From NCBI GenBank assembly GCA_002690865.1, contig NZGG01000037.1:62001-126000 (forward strand): a DNA stretch of 64,000 nt, written 5' to 3'. A program made the position numbers and the translations under genes. The notes beneath the pieces are model-generated. The model ran no database searches, had not been told where the DNA came from, and was given only the letters and a program-made list of their open reading frames with translations. Numbering within the stretch: position 1 is the stretch's first letter; each line of letters begins with the position of its first letter. Shown here piece by piece: positions 26,407 through 35,935 of this stretch. This DNA comes from Gammaproteobacteria bacterium (GTDB lineage Bacteria > Pseudomonadota > Gammaproteobacteria > Pseudomonadales > Azotimanducaceae).

Positions 26407-27492
26407 ATGGATATTTTTCTTGTTGGTGGAGCAGTTCGAGATAACCTCATGGGCCTTTCGGCTACTGATTATGATTGGGTTGTCGTAGGTGCAGATCAGA
26501 AAGCTTTATTAAAACAGGGTTACCGTCGTGTCGGCAAAGGTTTTCCAGTGTTCCTGCACCCCAAGACTAAAGAAGAATATGCGTTGGCAAGAACGGAACG
26601 TAAAACAGGACCCCAACACACAGATTTTGATTGTGATGCAAGGTCTTCCATTACCCTCGAACAAGATCTTTATCGTCGAGACCTTACCATAAATGCAATT
26701 GCTCAAGATAAAGACGGGAAGTTAGTTGATCCTTACGGAGGCCAGGCGGACTTAAAGGCGAAGGTTCTTAGGCATATCTCTCCAGCCTTTGCAGAGGACC
26801 CTCTGCGAGTTTTACGCGTTGCTAGATTTGCAGCGCGCTTCCCTGAATTCGAAATTGATGCAAGCACAATGAGGCTCATGCGAGAAATGATTGATGCCAA
26901 GTTCCTCCATGAGTTAACTCCTGAAAGAGTATTCGAAGAAACTAAGAAGGCTTTGTCAACAAGAAAACCACATCGTTATTTTGAGACACTGAAAGATATC
27001 GATGCAGATCTGCAACTTTGGCCAGAACTCAAAGAAAACGATATCATCCGTCTAAAGAAATGGTCAAGCAATACTAATCCTGTTCATTCCTTTACGATAC
27101 TTTCGGGTCTCCTAAGTATAAATACGGTATCAAGATTAACGGAAAGATTAAGATTCCCCACCGTCTATAAACAGGTAAGCATATTGACGATGAAAATTCG
27201 TGAAACCGATCTCGCCAATATCTCTTCTGCAGATATCGTTAATATCCTCTATGAGCTAAATGCATTTCGTCTTCCCGAACGATTCAAAGAAGCTAGTACG
27301 CTCGCAAGTGCGCTAAATAAATTAGAGAGAACCGACTTACCACATAACAACGAGTGGCCGAAATATCTATCAGCAGCAGCAGCAGTAACGGCAGCAGGTG
27401 TTGATTTGACGGTCTCCGGGGCACAAATTGGCCGAGAAATACGAAAAGCACAAATAGTAAGCATTGACCAATTAAAAGGATCGACTAAGTAA
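26407..27492 (+). CDS. cca: CCA-adding tRNA nucleotidyltransferase
   Basis: Builds or repairs the 3'-CCA of tRNA without a template. 361 residues. [10 protein letters not shown] (7-16) and DYDWVVVG with the metal Asp pair form the pol-beta head. [25 protein letters not shown] and [10 protein letters not shown] are the neck and body motifs. It lacks the C-terminal HD phosphohydrolase domain of the E. coli enzyme (412 residues), as in many bacteria. It is convergent with purD 37 bp away; no clear shared terminator. Confidence 0.95.
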   Translation: MDIFLVGGAVRDNLMGLSATDYDWVVVGADQKALLKQGYRRVGKGFPVFLHPKTKEEYALARTERKTGPQHTDFDCDARSSITLEQDLYRRDLTINAIAQDKDGKLVDPYGGQADLKAKVLRHISPAFAEDPLRVLRVARFAARFPEFEIDASTMRLMREMIDAKFLHELTPERVFEETKKALSTRKPHRYFETLKDIDADLQLWPELKENDIIRLKKWSSNTNPVHSFTILSGLLSINTVSRLTERLRFPTVYKQVSILTMKIRETDLANISSADIVNILYELNAFRLPERFKEASTLASALNKLERTDLPHNNEWPKYLSAAAAVTAAGVDLTVSGAQIGREIRKAQIVSIDQLKGSTK

Positions 27493-27529
27493 CGTAAAAA
27501 TAGCTTCGAACAAACACTAAGCATTGTCT

Positions 27530-28810
27530 CTAGGACTTCTCTCTAGCGATTGCTAAATGGCCAATATCAGAGCGATAGTATTTATTTTGAAAGTCTATTT
27601 GATCAACAATTTTATATGCATTTTGCTTTGCCTCTCGCACAGACTTGCCGAGAGCAGTAACTCCTAAGATACGACCACCATTAGTCACGATACTATCTCC
27701 TAGGAGCTTAGTGCCTCCATGGAATACCTCACCGTCATTTTTTAAATCTAATCCTAAAATGATATCATCTTTGTTGTATTTCCCTGGATAACCTCCTGCA
27801 GCAAGAACCACTGTAAGCGCTGCATCATGGACAAAATCCACTTTCATGTCAGCAAGACGCCCATCTAATGTCGCATTACATAATTGCACGAGATCCGACC
27901 TCATTCTCATCATTAGTGGTTGTGTCTCTGGATCTCCAAGCCTGCAGTTATACTCGATAACATATGGATTTCCCTCAGCATCAATCATCAATCCTGCATA
28001 TAGAAATCCAGTATATGCTGTGCCTTCCTCACGCATACCGTCAATTGTTGGCCTTATTATCCTATCCAGAACGCGTTGATGAACTTTATCTGTTATCACT
28101 GGGGCGGGAGAGTATGCGCCCATGCCTCCAGTATTTGGTCCTTTATCGCCGTCAAAAACCGCTTTGTGATCCTGAGAAGAAGCAAATGGTAAAAAGTCCT
28201 CGCCGTCAGAAACTACTATAAAACTCGCTTCCTCTCCTAAAAGGAATTCTTCCACTACAACTTTAGTTCCTGCCTCACCAAAATCACCGTTTGTCATCAT
28301 CCCGCGAATAGCCTCTTCAGCCTTCTCATGGGTCGAAGCAATAATCACGCCTTTCCCCGCTGCGAGACCATCGGCCTTTATAACGATAGGTGTTTTCATG
28401 TTTCGAGCATAGCTCACTGCATCATCAGCCCGATCGAAGTTACCATAGGCTGCTGTGGGAATTTCATATTTCGATAAAAACTCCTTTGTAAAGATTTTTG
28501 ATCCCTCTAATCGTGCAGCTGCAGCGCTAGGGCCGAAGCAACGTAAACCCGCCAATCGAAAATTATCAACAATGCCTGCAACCAAAGGTGCCTCAGGACC
28601 AATAATAGTTAGCTCTATATCATTCTCTTTGGCGAATCGAATCTGTCCATCAATGTCCCATACTTCAATGTCTACATTCGAAAGCTTTGGATCCAACGCT
28701 GTGCCGGCGTTCCCAGGAGCAACATAAACCATATTCACATTTATTCCTTGACTTGCTCGCCAGGCAATAGCGTGTTCACGACCACCATTTCCAATTACTA
28801 AAACGTTCAA
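27530..28810 (-). CDS. purD: Phosphoribosylamine--glycine ligase
   Basis: ATP-grasp enzyme making GAR, step 2 of purine synthesis. 426 residues. VIGNGGREHAIAW opens the N-domain. PIVIKADGLAAGKGV and EEFLLGEEAS form the ATP-grasp core, and LEYNCRLGDPETQ-type (IEYNCRLGDPETQP) is the metal site. The start codon is TTG at 28810, only 3 bp past the purH stop, so translation is probably coupled. It is the last gene of the long leftward accB...purD cluster. Confidence 0.96.
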   Translation of the reverse strand: MNVLVIGNGGREHAIAWRASQGINVNMVYVAPGNAGTALDPKLSNVDIEVWDIDGQIRFAKENDIELTIIGPEAPLVAGIVDNFRLAGLRCFGPSAAAARLEGSKIFTKEFLSKYEIPTAAYGNFDRADDAVSYARNMKTPIVIKADGLAAGKGVIIASTHEKAEEAIRGMMTNGDFGEAGTKVVVEEFLLGEEASFIVVSDGEDFLPFASSQDHKAVFDGDKGPNTGGMGAYSPAPVITDKVHQRVLDRIIRPTIDGMREEGTAYTGFLYAGLMIDAEGNPYVIEYNCRLGDPETQPLMMRMRSDLVQLCNATLDGRLADMKVDFVHDAALTVVLAAGGYPGKYNKDDIILGLDLKNDGEVFHGGTKLLGDSIVTNGGRILGVTALGKSVREAKQNAYKIVDQIDFQNKYYRSDIGHLAIAREKS

Positions 28811-28813
28811 TAG

Positions 28814-29428
28814 TTATCCCAATTCATAGTTTTTTTCAGTAAACCTCGATAGATATTTCGCGATCGCTGAATCATAAACGGCAACATGCTCAAAGGCTTT
28901 TACTGCCAACCTAAATCGAGTTCGATAACTTAGGCAGCTATCATTCTCGTATAGTTCTTCCACCACCAAATTGTAATCTGCAATGTCTACTACCACTGTA
29001 ACACTTAGCATATTCTTCGCAGCGGACCGGAGCATAGCAGGGCCTCCAATATCGATATTTTCAATAGCCTGCTCAAAGGTACAATCTTGAGATTCCACAG
29101 TCGCCTCGAAGGGATAAAGGTTAACCACGAGCAAATCGATAGATTTAATTTGATGGCTTTGCATAATCTCGTCGTCCTGCCCTCGGCGCCCAAGAAGACC
29201 CCCATGAATTTTAGGATGCAAAGTTTTCACTCTCCCACCCATCATCTCAGGGAACCCCGTATAGTCAGCAACCTCCTGAACTAAAACATCATGATTCGTC
29301 AGGAGTTTATGAGTGCCTCCAGTGGACATCAAAGTGACACTGAGCGATTGGAGAGACTGCGCGAAGTTCAGCAAACCCCTCTTATCCGAAACGCTGAGTA
29401 ATGCATTATTTATTTTAACCTTGTCCAT
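28814..29428 (-). CDS. purH: PurH N-terminal domain only (IMP cyclohydrolase), AICAR transformylase domain absent
   Basis: Only 204 residues where PurH normally has about 520. The MGS-fold IMP cyclohydrolase domain is complete: [68 protein letters not shown] and the closing [11 protein letters not shown]. The reading frame stops right at the domain border, 3 bp before purD, so there is no room for the missing half. It should cyclise FAICAR to IMP but cannot formylate AICAR; another enzyme must do so. It sits in the normal place, between fis and purD. Confidence 0.9.
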   Translation of the reverse strand: MDKVKINNALLSVSDKRGLLNFAQSLQSLSVTLMSTGGTHKLLTNHDVLVQEVADYTGFPEMMGGRVKTLHPKIHGGLLGRRGQDDEIMQSHQIKSIDLLVVNLYPFEATVESQDCTFEQAIENIDIGGPAMLRSAAKNMLSVTVVVDIADYNLVVEELYENDSCLSYRTRFRLAVKAFEHVAVYDSAIAKYLSRFTEKNYELG

Positions 29429-29447
29429 TAACCGGTCCCCAAAGCCA

Positions 29448-29693
29448 TCAGATTAAACGATATCGAACTAATTTTTTTCTGAGAGTCCCTCGGTTTATGC
29501 CTAAGATCTGCGCTGTCTGAGATTGGTTATTACCAGTAAACCTTAAAACACAATCTAACAAAGGTGCCTCTACCTCAGCTAAAACTAAATCATATAAATT
29601 AGTAACTGGCTGATCTCCAACAAGCTCAAGATAGTCATCAACGGCACTTTTTACTGTTTCGGAGAGCGTTCTATTAGTTATGTTCACTGTCAT
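29448..29693 (-). CDS. fis: Fis-family DNA-binding protein
   Basis: 81 residues, shorter at the N-terminus than the 98-residue E. coli Fis, as in Pseudomonas. [20 protein letters not shown] is the dimer helix block and the C-terminal HTH is [21 protein letters not shown] nucleoid protein that bends DNA and tunes rRNA and stable RNA promoters. 11 bp downstream of dusB, the conserved dusB-fis operon of gammaproteobacteria. Confidence 0.95.
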   Translation of the reverse strand: MTVNITNRTLSETVKSAVDDYLELVGDQPVTNLYDLVLAEVEAPLLDCVLRFTGNNQSQTAQILGINRGTLRKKLVRYRLI

Positions 29694-29704
29694 ATAGTCA
29701 CTCG

Positions 29705-30664
29705 TTAAGCTGCAAGATTTAAGTTTTTAATAAAATTCACCTGAGATTGCAGCGATTCCAGCTGATTAAAATCGCGCCGCTGTTGATCTACGTTTAATCG
29801 AGAAAGATACCAACTGACGTGCTTTCTCGCCACTCTCACTCCCGTATATTCACCATAAAAGTCAGACAGAGCTATTACATGATCCTCCAATACTTGAACG
29901 ATTTCTTTTTTCGAGGGAGTTTGGTGGCTGGTGCCATTTAGTAAAGCATCAACTTGCGCTGGTAACCATGGTTGGCCCTGGACACTGCGACCCATCATAA
30001 CTCCGTCTAAATCGTATCGATTTAACAACAAGCAAGCAAAATCCGCTGAATTAATATCACCATTACCGATTACTGGTATGTCTACCGCATTCTTCACCCA
30101 GCCAATCATATCGTAGTCAACTGATCCGCTAAATCGATCCTCTCTAGTTCGACCATGCACCGTTATGAGCTGGATTCCTGCGTCTTCTGCAATTCGAGCT
30201 ACCTTTATGGCATTTATCTGATCCCTAGACCAACCGATACGCATTTTCATCGTCACAGGCACATCAACAGCCTTCACAACAGCGTGGAGAATACGACCAA
30301 CTAAAGGCTCATCCCTAAGCAATGCTGATCCTGCGAGCCGATTACAAACTTTCTTAGCCGGACAACCCAAATTAATATCAATAATCTGCGCTCCACGCTC
30401 GACATTTCTATGGGCAGCTTCCGCCATCTTAGCCGGCTCTGAACCAGCAATTTGTATCCAACGAGGCTCTTCCTCATTATGAAATTGAAGTCTGTACTTA
30501 GATTTCTTAGTCGACCATAAATTTGTATCACTGGTAACCATTTCTGATACCAACCAGTACGCCCCAAATTTTCTACAGAGATTCCTAAATGGCTGATCCG
30601 TAACTCCAGCCATCGGAGCAACAATAACCCGGCTAGGATGACTATATGGTCCGATTTTCAGCAT
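29705..30664 (-). CDS. dusB: tRNA-dihydrouridine synthase B
   Basis: FMN enzyme reducing U17 in the tRNA D-loop. TIM barrel with VIVAPMAGVTDQPFR at the N-terminus, the catalytic Cys region NLGCPAKKVCNRLAGSALL, then MKMRIGW and TVHGRTREDRFSG, and the FMN-phosphate block IPVIGNGDI. The frame opens at a TTG (30676); I prefer the ATG at 30664, which fits the family, giving 319 residues. Coupled with fis. Confidence 0.95.
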   Translation of the reverse strand: MLKIGPYSHPSRVIVAPMAGVTDQPFRNLCRKFGAYWLVSEMVTSDTNLWSTKKSKYRLQFHNEEEPRWIQIAGSEPAKMAEAAHRNVERGAQIIDINLGCPAKKVCNRLAGSALLRDEPLVGRILHAVVKAVDVPVTMKMRIGWSRDQINAIKVARIAEDAGIQLITVHGRTREDRFSGSVDYDMIGWVKNAVDIPVIGNGDINSADFACLLLNRYDLDGVMMGRSVQGQPWLPAQVDALLNGTSHQTPSKKEIVQVLEDHVIALSDFYGEYTGVRVARKHVSWYLSRLNVDQQRRDFNQLESLQSQVNFIKNLNLAA

Positions 30665-30718
30665 ACGCACAACCAATATTCTCGAAAGTGAATAATAACA
30701 ATTACCAACGAAAAATCC

Positions 30719-31528
30719 TTACCTCGTCACAACAGAAACATCATAACCGACTGCGAGTTTACCCGGATCTAAAATCTTCAAGGAAAACCTAACCTCAGTA
30801 CCCGCAGGAATAAATCTTAGATCCTTAAAATCGCCATCAAGATATTCCTCAGCCCAGAAGATTCGTCCCGCCATAGATGCGCCGCTAGAATTATAAAACT
30901 CTAGCTTAATTCCTGGAAATCTTTGTCTAAATACTGCAGAGTTTTGGATAATAGCATCGACAATAAGCGCTTTTGGGTTGTCAGGATCTGACCTAATCAA
31001 TAAGTCGCCTACTTTCAAAGATTTTAGATCACTAAAATCAGCTAAATGGCACCCCAACAGAGCGCATAACTCTGTCGCATAAATACGATAATTCGGATCA
31101 GCAGCATAGCGGTCAAAATTAAAATATAAATATTGGGCAAAGCCTAGAAGGAGAAATAGAATGCTGATTCCCCAACATGCCCCGGACACTTTGGAATCTG
31201 ACTGAGTCATTGGTAACAGATCGTAAGAATCATCAATATCTTTAATGTCAATTACCTGAAAATCGATTTCGTCAAATTTTGTATGCCTATCTGTATACTT
31301 TGATTCTCTCCAACTCGACTGGTCTTGCTCACCATGCAAATGAAACTCTTGACTATCCTTGGAGGCTTCTTCTGAAACCTCCGGACCATCTTTCTTTATA
31401 TCTGAAGTCGCATAAAATATTGTAAAGCATGAGCCACAACGCAATGCCCCATTAGCTGCAAGCAGTTGTTCCTTAGAGACCCGAAATACAGTCGTACACT
31501 TAGGACAAGTCTTTGTATTCGTTGTCAT
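30719..31528 (-). CDS. Zinc-ribbon DUF3426 membrane protein
   Basis: 269 residues from the ATG at 31528, which overlaps the prmA stop (ATGA); the longer frame to 31564 is unlikely. An MJ0042-type zinc ribbon starts the protein (CPKC and, 19 residues on, CGSC). An acidic linker follows, then one membrane helix (WGISILFLLLGFAQYLYF), then a C-terminal DUF3426 domain of beta strands on the far side. Its function is unknown. It sits between prmA and dusB in many gammaproteobacteria, and the same order here supports the identification. Confidence 0.85.
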   Translation of the reverse strand: MTTNTKTCPKCTTVFRVSKEQLLAANGALRCGSCFTIFYATSDIKKDGPEVSEEASKDSQEFHLHGEQDQSSWRESKYTDRHTKFDEIDFQVIDIKDIDDSYDLLPMTQSDSKVSGACWGISILFLLLGFAQYLYFNFDRYAADPNYRIYATELCALLGCHLADFSDLKSLKVGDLLIRSDPDNPKALIVDAIIQNSAVFRQRFPGIKLEFYNSSGASMAGRIFWAEEYLDGDFKDLRFIPAGTEVRFSLKILDPGKLAVGYDVSVVTR

Positions 31529-32391
31529 TCTCGTGTTGGATTTTTGAGATGTACTAATTCCCAACCATCATTAGTACAAGAATTACATACTTCGAAAGAT
31601 TTATAGGCCTGCAGAACTGATTTCCGTTGGGACTCCATAATACCTGACAATACAAGACTCCCTCTTGGTAAAACTGATCGCTTCAGTGGCTCACTGAGAG
31701 CGATCAAAGGTTCGGATAAAATATTCGCAATCACAATATCAAAGCGGCCTAAAGGCTTGTGCCCCAACAAAGCTGAGATGTCACTAGCTTTATTTTTTTT
31801 AGCATTTTCTTCTGTAGCCGCAATAGCTTGTGGGTCATTGTCTATCGCTACAACATTCCTAGCTCCAAGCAAGTATGCTGCAATAGCTAAGACACCAGAC
31901 CCGCACCCAAAGTCAAGCAAACTAGATTCTCTAAGATTTGCTTCAGACAACCACTCCAGACAAAGTCTCGTAGTACTGTGACTACCGGTTCCAAAGGCAA
32001 GGCCAGGATCTAAATTGACTATTACAGCATCATCATCAGAAACATTCATCCCGTTTGGGCATATCCATAAGCGACGACCAAACTGCGTTGGTTCAAAATA
32101 TTTTAGCCACTCTCTCTCCCAAACGCGGTCTAAGAGATTTTCATAACCAACTAAGCTAAATCCATTAGTAAGGATTTTCTCGTTTATTCTAACAATATCT
32201 AATTCATCAGAGAATAATGCAGACATGCGTACGGTAGGCCAGATAGGCGTTTCTCCATATCCTGGCTCATAAAGCGGATCATCACTACCGTCAGCGATAG
32301 TGACAGAAAGCGCACCTAAAAACCAAAACAAATCCTCTAGCTCAATACTTCGCTGTTTTTTAGTTTCTACGGTAACATTGAACCAACTCAT
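31525..32391 (-). CDS. prmA: Ribosomal protein L11 methyltransferase
   Basis: Trimethylates several amino groups of L11. 288 residues. An N-terminal substrate-recruiting domain (WFNVTVETKK..., GALSVTIADGSDDP) leads to the SAM Rossmann domain: GLAFGTGSHSTTRLCLEWL, LDFGCGSGVLAIAAYLLGA and IVANILSEPLI. The ATG overlaps the accC stop (ATGA) and its own stop overlaps the DUF3426 start. Order accB-accC-prmA is standard for the group. Confidence 0.96.
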   Translation of the reverse strand: MSWFNVTVETKKQRSIELEDLFWFLGALSVTIADGSDDPLYEPGYGETPIWPTVRMSALFSDELDIVRINEKILTNGFSLVGYENLLDRVWEREWLKYFEPTQFGRRLWICPNGMNVSDDDAVIVNLDPGLAFGTGSHSTTRLCLEWLSEANLRESSLLDFGCGSGVLAIAAYLLGARNVVAIDNDPQAIAATEENAKKNKASDISALLGHKPLGRFDIVIANILSEPLIALSEPLKRSVLPRGSLVLSGIMESQRKSVLQAYKSFEVCNSCTNDGWELVHLKNPTRE

Positions 32392-33704
32392 TCAAACAAC
32401 CGAGTGAGAAATTGTGTATTAAACACTCCATCCAAAAAGCTCTTATTCCGAATAACTTCCAAAAGTCTATCTTTGTTCGTACTAATTCCCGAGATCTTTA
32501 GCTCCTCTAGCATACGGTCCATCTTTTTGATGCTGCCAGATCGACTTAAATCCCAAGCTATAAGCTTAGCGATAAGAGAATCAAACTGATGTGGAACGAC
32601 ATAACCGCCATAAAGATGCGAATCCACCCTCACACCCGAACCACCAGGAAATATGACGGTAGAAACCAATCCAGGACAAGGATGATAATCTTTATCCTCA
32701 GCATTGACCCTACATTCCATTGCACAGCCCTGAAAACTTATCGAATCCTGATAAAAAGGTAGACTGTTGTTATCTGCAATCATGAGTTGGAGTTCTACCA
32801 AATCTCGTCCCGAAATCAACTCAGATACAGGGTGCTCCACCTGGATACGGGTATTCATTTCAACAAAATAGAACTCACCATCCTGGTATAGAAACTCCAG
32901 TGTGCCTGCATTCCTATATCTTAATTCTGCGACCGCCCCGACGGTCAAACTACAAATATTTTCGGTTTCCTCATTAGTCAGACCCGAGGCAGGCGCCTCC
33001 TCAATGAGCTTTTGCTGACGCCGTTGGATAGAGCACTCGCGAGTACCAAAATGAATCACATTACCCAGGCCATCGCCAAAGATCTGCACTTCTATATGTC
33101 GAGCATCGTCTAAAAATTTTTCTAAGTAAACAGAATCATCTCCAAAAAAACCCTTTGCCTCTGCCTTCGCGCTAATAACCGCTCCAACCAGTTCAGATTC
33201 ATTCTTGACGACTCTAATACCTTTCCCTCCACCACCAAGAGCCGCTTTAACCACAACAGGGAAACCAAGATCTCTAGCTATTCCCATGGCGACATTAGGA
33301 TCAGAAACTTCTACTTCAGAACCTGGCACTGGATTCAAGCCCAGTTTGCGAAAAGTATGTCTCGCTTTTATTTTATCTCCCATTTCGGCAATTTGGAGGG
33401 GTGTGGGACCGATAAAAATTAAGCCTTCGTCCTCCGTCATCTGACAAAATTCTTGGTTCTCGGCTAAAAATCCGTACCCAGGATGAACCGCATCACACCC
33501 AGAAATTTTTGCTGCCGAGACTAAATCTTGTGCACAAAGATAATCATTTTCGCTTACGCAGAAAATTTCGTCTGTATGCCTTAGATGAAGTAAATCTTTA
33601 TCAACAGCAGCATAGGCTCCCACAGTTTTGATTCCCAACTCGCGACAAGTTCTTTGTACGCGAAGGGCTATCTCTCCCCGGTTAGCGATAAGAACTTTTT
33701 GCAT
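32388..33704 (-). CDS. accC: Acetyl-CoA carboxylase, biotin carboxylase subunit
   Basis: Carboxylates biotin on AccB using ATP and bicarbonate for malonyl-CoA. 438 residues. LIANRGEIALRVQRTCRELG opens the N-domain. The ATP-grasp contains the glycine loop ALGGGGKGIRVV and HIEVQIFGDG, with the catalytic FVEMNTRIQVEHPVSE and, later, ECRVNAEDKDY. 59 bp after accB. A second malonyl-CoA source, MatB, is encoded at 55923. Confidence 0.97.
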   Translation of the reverse strand: MQKVLIANRGEIALRVQRTCRELGIKTVGAYAAVDKDLLHLRHTDEIFCVSENDYLCAQDLVSAAKISGCDAVHPGYGFLAENQEFCQMTEDEGLIFIGPTPLQIAEMGDKIKARHTFRKLGLNPVPGSEVEVSDPNVAMGIARDLGFPVVVKAALGGGGKGIRVVKNESELVGAVISAKAEAKGFFGDDSVYLEKFLDDARHIEVQIFGDGLGNVIHFGTRECSIQRRQQKLIEEAPASGLTNEETENICSLTVGAVAELRYRNAGTLEFLYQDGEFYFVEMNTRIQVEHPVSELISGRDLVELQLMIADNNSLPFYQDSISFQGCAMECRVNAEDKDYHPCPGLVSTVIFPGGSGVRVDSHLYGGYVVPHQFDSLIAKLIAWDLSRSGSIKKMDRMLEELKISGISTNKDRLLEVIRNKSFLDGVFNTQFLTRLFE

Positions 33705-33763
33705 GATGCTGAAACCTAACTAAGGGAAAAATATTAAGAAACTAGGGAGAAACATATCGAAAT

Positions 33764-34183
33764 TTAGATAACGGTGAATAATGGTTGATCAAACTGAACT
33801 GCTTCTCCATTACCTACAAGTATCGCCTCGATGGTGCCTGAAACTTCTGATCGTATTTGATTCATCATCTTCATGGATTCAATAATACACAAAGTATCAC
33901 CCACAGTGATTCGGTCACCAACTTCCACAAATGGAGGTGAACTTGGTGAGGCGGCACGATAAAAAGATCCGACCATCGGTGCGTTCACCGTATTCCCTTC
34001 AACAGTCCCTATCGCTATAGGTTTCAGCCCATCGGCTCTGGACTCCTCCCCTGGTGAGACTATATTCTGGCGTGCTGTTTGTCGGGAGATCCTAACACTA
34101 TCTCCACCTTCTTTGACTTCAATTTCTGACAGGCCTGACTCTTCCATCAGCTCAATCAGTTTCTTGACTTTTCTTATATCCAT
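33764..34183 (-). CDS. accB: Biotin carboxyl carrier protein of acetyl-CoA carboxylase
   Basis: 139 residues. The N-terminal segment (KKLIELMEESGLSEIEVKEG) interacts with AccC. A Pro/Ser-poor linker precedes the C-terminal biotinyl domain with the biotin Lys at K105 in ESMKMMNQI (Ser replaces the commoner Ala two residues before the Lys). The thumb-like APMVGSFYRAASPSSPPFVE is present. 8 bp after aroQ, upstream of accC. Confidence 0.97.
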   Translation of the reverse strand: MDIRKVKKLIELMEESGLSEIEVKEGGDSVRISRQTARQNIVSPGEESRADGLKPIAIGTVEGNTVNAPMVGSFYRAASPSSPPFVEVGDRITVGDTLCIIESMKMMNQIRSEVSGTIEAILVGNGEAVQFDQPLFTVI

Positions 34184-34191
34184 TATTCCAC

Positions 34192-34623
34192 CTACAATCT
34201 ACTTAGAGCGGCTTGCGCTGCAAGCAAATAACCCTGGGAGCCTAGTCCAATAATTGAACCAACGGCAATATCTGAAAAAAAGGATCGTTGCCGAAAATCC
34301 TCCCTATTATCAATATTAGATAAGTGCACCTCAATAAAGGGTATTCCAACCCCAAGAAAAGCGTCTCGAAGCGCAATGCTGGTATGAGTAAACGCACCTG
34401 GATTGATTATTATAAATGACGTATCCAACCTGGATGATTGAACTTTACCTACAAGGTCATGCTCAGCATTAGATTGATAAGCATCAAATTCATGACCAGC
34501 AGCTTCTATAACCTCTCTCATTGCTTGGTTAATAGTCTCTAAATTCTCCGAACCATACAAATTCGGTTCTCGCACTCCCAAAAGGTTTAAGTTCGGACCA
34601 TGAATTACTCTAATTTTTGACAT
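34192..34623 (-). CDS. aroQ: 3-dehydroquinate dehydratase, type II
   Basis: Shikimate pathway dehydratase, 143 residues, dodecameric type II fold. GPNLNLLGVREPNLYG with the catalytic Tyr, YQSNAEHDLV, INPGAFTHTSIALRDA and the His of FIEVHLSNIDNRE are all seen. First of aroQ-accB-accC-prmA, the order found in Pseudomonas and relatives, where dsbD often lies just upstream, as the remnant at 34695 does here. Confidence 0.97.
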   Translation of the reverse strand: MSKIRVIHGPNLNLLGVREPNLYGSENLETINQAMREVIEAAGHEFDAYQSNAEHDLVGKVQSSRLDTSFIIINPGAFTHTSIALRDAFLGVGIPFIEVHLSNIDNREDFRQRSFFSDIAVGSIIGLGSQGYLLAAQAALSRL

Positions 34624-34694
34624 ACCTTCATTTTCCTAGAATATGTGAGCGAAATAAGCTTTTTTTTTAGAACTTATAGTTTTTTTATGCAAAA

Positions 34695-35132
34695 TCAAAA
34701 ATTAAATGTCCGTCTCTGCTGTGGATAACAGAACCCTAATTTCGAGCATCCCTGAAAACTTACAATTAGTTCTTCTTCTAATCTATTTTTTGATGTTAAG
34801 GGGAGCCTTACAACCAATTCATCAAAATAAACTTCAACCTCGCCGAAAAAATCATCATAATGTGGCACCGCCACAGGAATATCTGATTCAACTATATCTA
34901 GCGAGAAAGCTAACTTTTCTTTATATAGGTAACAACTAGGGGCAATTAGCCAACGAACCTCTATAAAGTCGCTAGTTTTTTCAAGGGAGAGTTGAAAAGC
35001 CACATCGACAGGAGGAATCACAGACTTATCTGCCTTTAACAAAGATTTTGATGGGGTTGCTACTAATTCTCCAACGGTAGGCAGTACCATACTCATCATC
35101 CAACTGAAAACTAAAAGTTTAGAAAAACTCAT
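34695..35132 (-). CDS. Stand-alone DsbD alpha-like periplasmic domain
   Basis: 145 residues from the ATG at 35132: a signal peptide (SFSKLLVFSWMMSMVLPTVG), then an immunoglobulin-like domain typical of the DsbD N-terminus. It has VAFQLSLEKTSDFIEVRWLI, APSCYLYKEK and the closing FQGCSKLGFCYPQQ, so both redox cysteines are kept. The eight-helix membrane core and C-terminal thioredoxin domain of DsbD (about 570 residues) are absent: the frame ends 70 bp from aroQ. Without them it needs another electron donor. The longer open frame to 35162 starts with TTG and overlaps the divergent gene. It could be a decayed remnant. Confidence 0.75.
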   Translation of the reverse strand: MSFSKLLVFSWMMSMVLPTVGELVATPSKSLLKADKSVIPPVDVAFQLSLEKTSDFIEVRWLIAPSCYLYKEKLAFSLDIVESDIPVAVPHYDDFFGEVEVYFDELVVRLPLTSKNRLEEELIVSFQGCSKLGFCYPQQRRTFNF

Positions 35133-35186
35133 ACACAAAACTCTAACAATCATACAATGCAAGCGAACACGGTCACTAACGGTATT

Positions 35187-35894
35187 ATGCCTCGAATACT
35201 AAAACAACACTTTTGCTCAATCTCAAGTTTATCAGTGTCCTCTTCCATTTACTTCTTATTAGTATGCTGCTCACTAAGCTCATGCCATGGACTTCGAATT
35301 AATACTATCGACACAACGAACGTTCTAACTAACAAAACGGAAACCCTTGCTGATCCTAGGGTGGCAAGATTTCTGTCGTTAGCGGAGGATGCTTTTACTA
35401 GGCAACGACTAACCAGCCCGATCGATGACAACGCATATTTATGGTATTCACAAGTACTCGCTTTAAACCCAAACAACACCACCGCAAAGCATGGAATTAG
35501 TGACATTGTCGAGCAATATTTGAGCTGGGCCATTAAAACATTTGAAACCGATAGCCTCGTGCGAGCACTTGATTATATTGCCAAGGCAAAGTCTGTAGAT
35601 GATACGCATTCAAATATCGCATTAGTCGAAGCAAATATTATAAGCCGATCGTTAATTCTCGAAACCAGCTTTGCGATTAACCAACAGAAATTGGCTTCAA
35701 GACATAAATCGGTAAAAGTCCAAATGCGAGATATCGCAATGGAAATTGATCGACTTAATGCTCGCGTAGTAATTCAGGCAAGAAGCGATATCGAGGGAAG
35801 GTGGATTTATAAACAACTCAATTTCCATAGCACAATGCGTATAAGGGCTACTTTTAAAATTAGTCAATCTCCTCAAGTAACACTCCACTACTGA
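35187..35894 (+). CDS. Lipoprotein-like protein with TPR-like helices
   Basis: About 235 residues from the ATG at 35187 (the frame is open from 35157). A hydrophobic segment ends in a lipobox-like LSSC, suggesting a lipoprotein. Then come TPR-like helix pairs: FLSLAEDAFTRQRLTSPIDD, NAYLWYSQVLALNPNNTTAK and ALDYIAKAKSVDDTHSNIAL. The C-terminal third (ASRHKSVKVQMRDIAMEIDR and on) is basic and unlike known domains. I cannot name the family; similar repeats occur in envelope proteins that end in PEGA- or TonB-type tails. It lies before DUF2333 on the same strand. Confidence 0.6.
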   Translation: MPRILKQHFCSISSLSVSSSIYFLLVCCSLSSCHGLRINTIDTTNVLTNKTETLADPRVARFLSLAEDAFTRQRLTSPIDDNAYLWYSQVLALNPNNTTAKHGISDIVEQYLSWAIKTFETDSLVRALDYIAKAKSVDDTHSNIALVEANIISRSLILETSFAINQQKLASRHKSVKVQMRDIAMEIDRLNARVVIQARSDIEGRWIYKQLNFHSTMRIRATFKISQSPQVTLHY

Positions 35895-35935
35895 AGTCCT
35901 GAGTGATAGATTATAAGCTATATGTATTCAATTCT

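Noticed and set aside
34624-34694. Frameshifted remainder of dsbD between the alpha domain and aroQ
   Set aside because: Only about 70 bp separate the genes, too little for any membrane domain, and no hydrophobic reading is visible.
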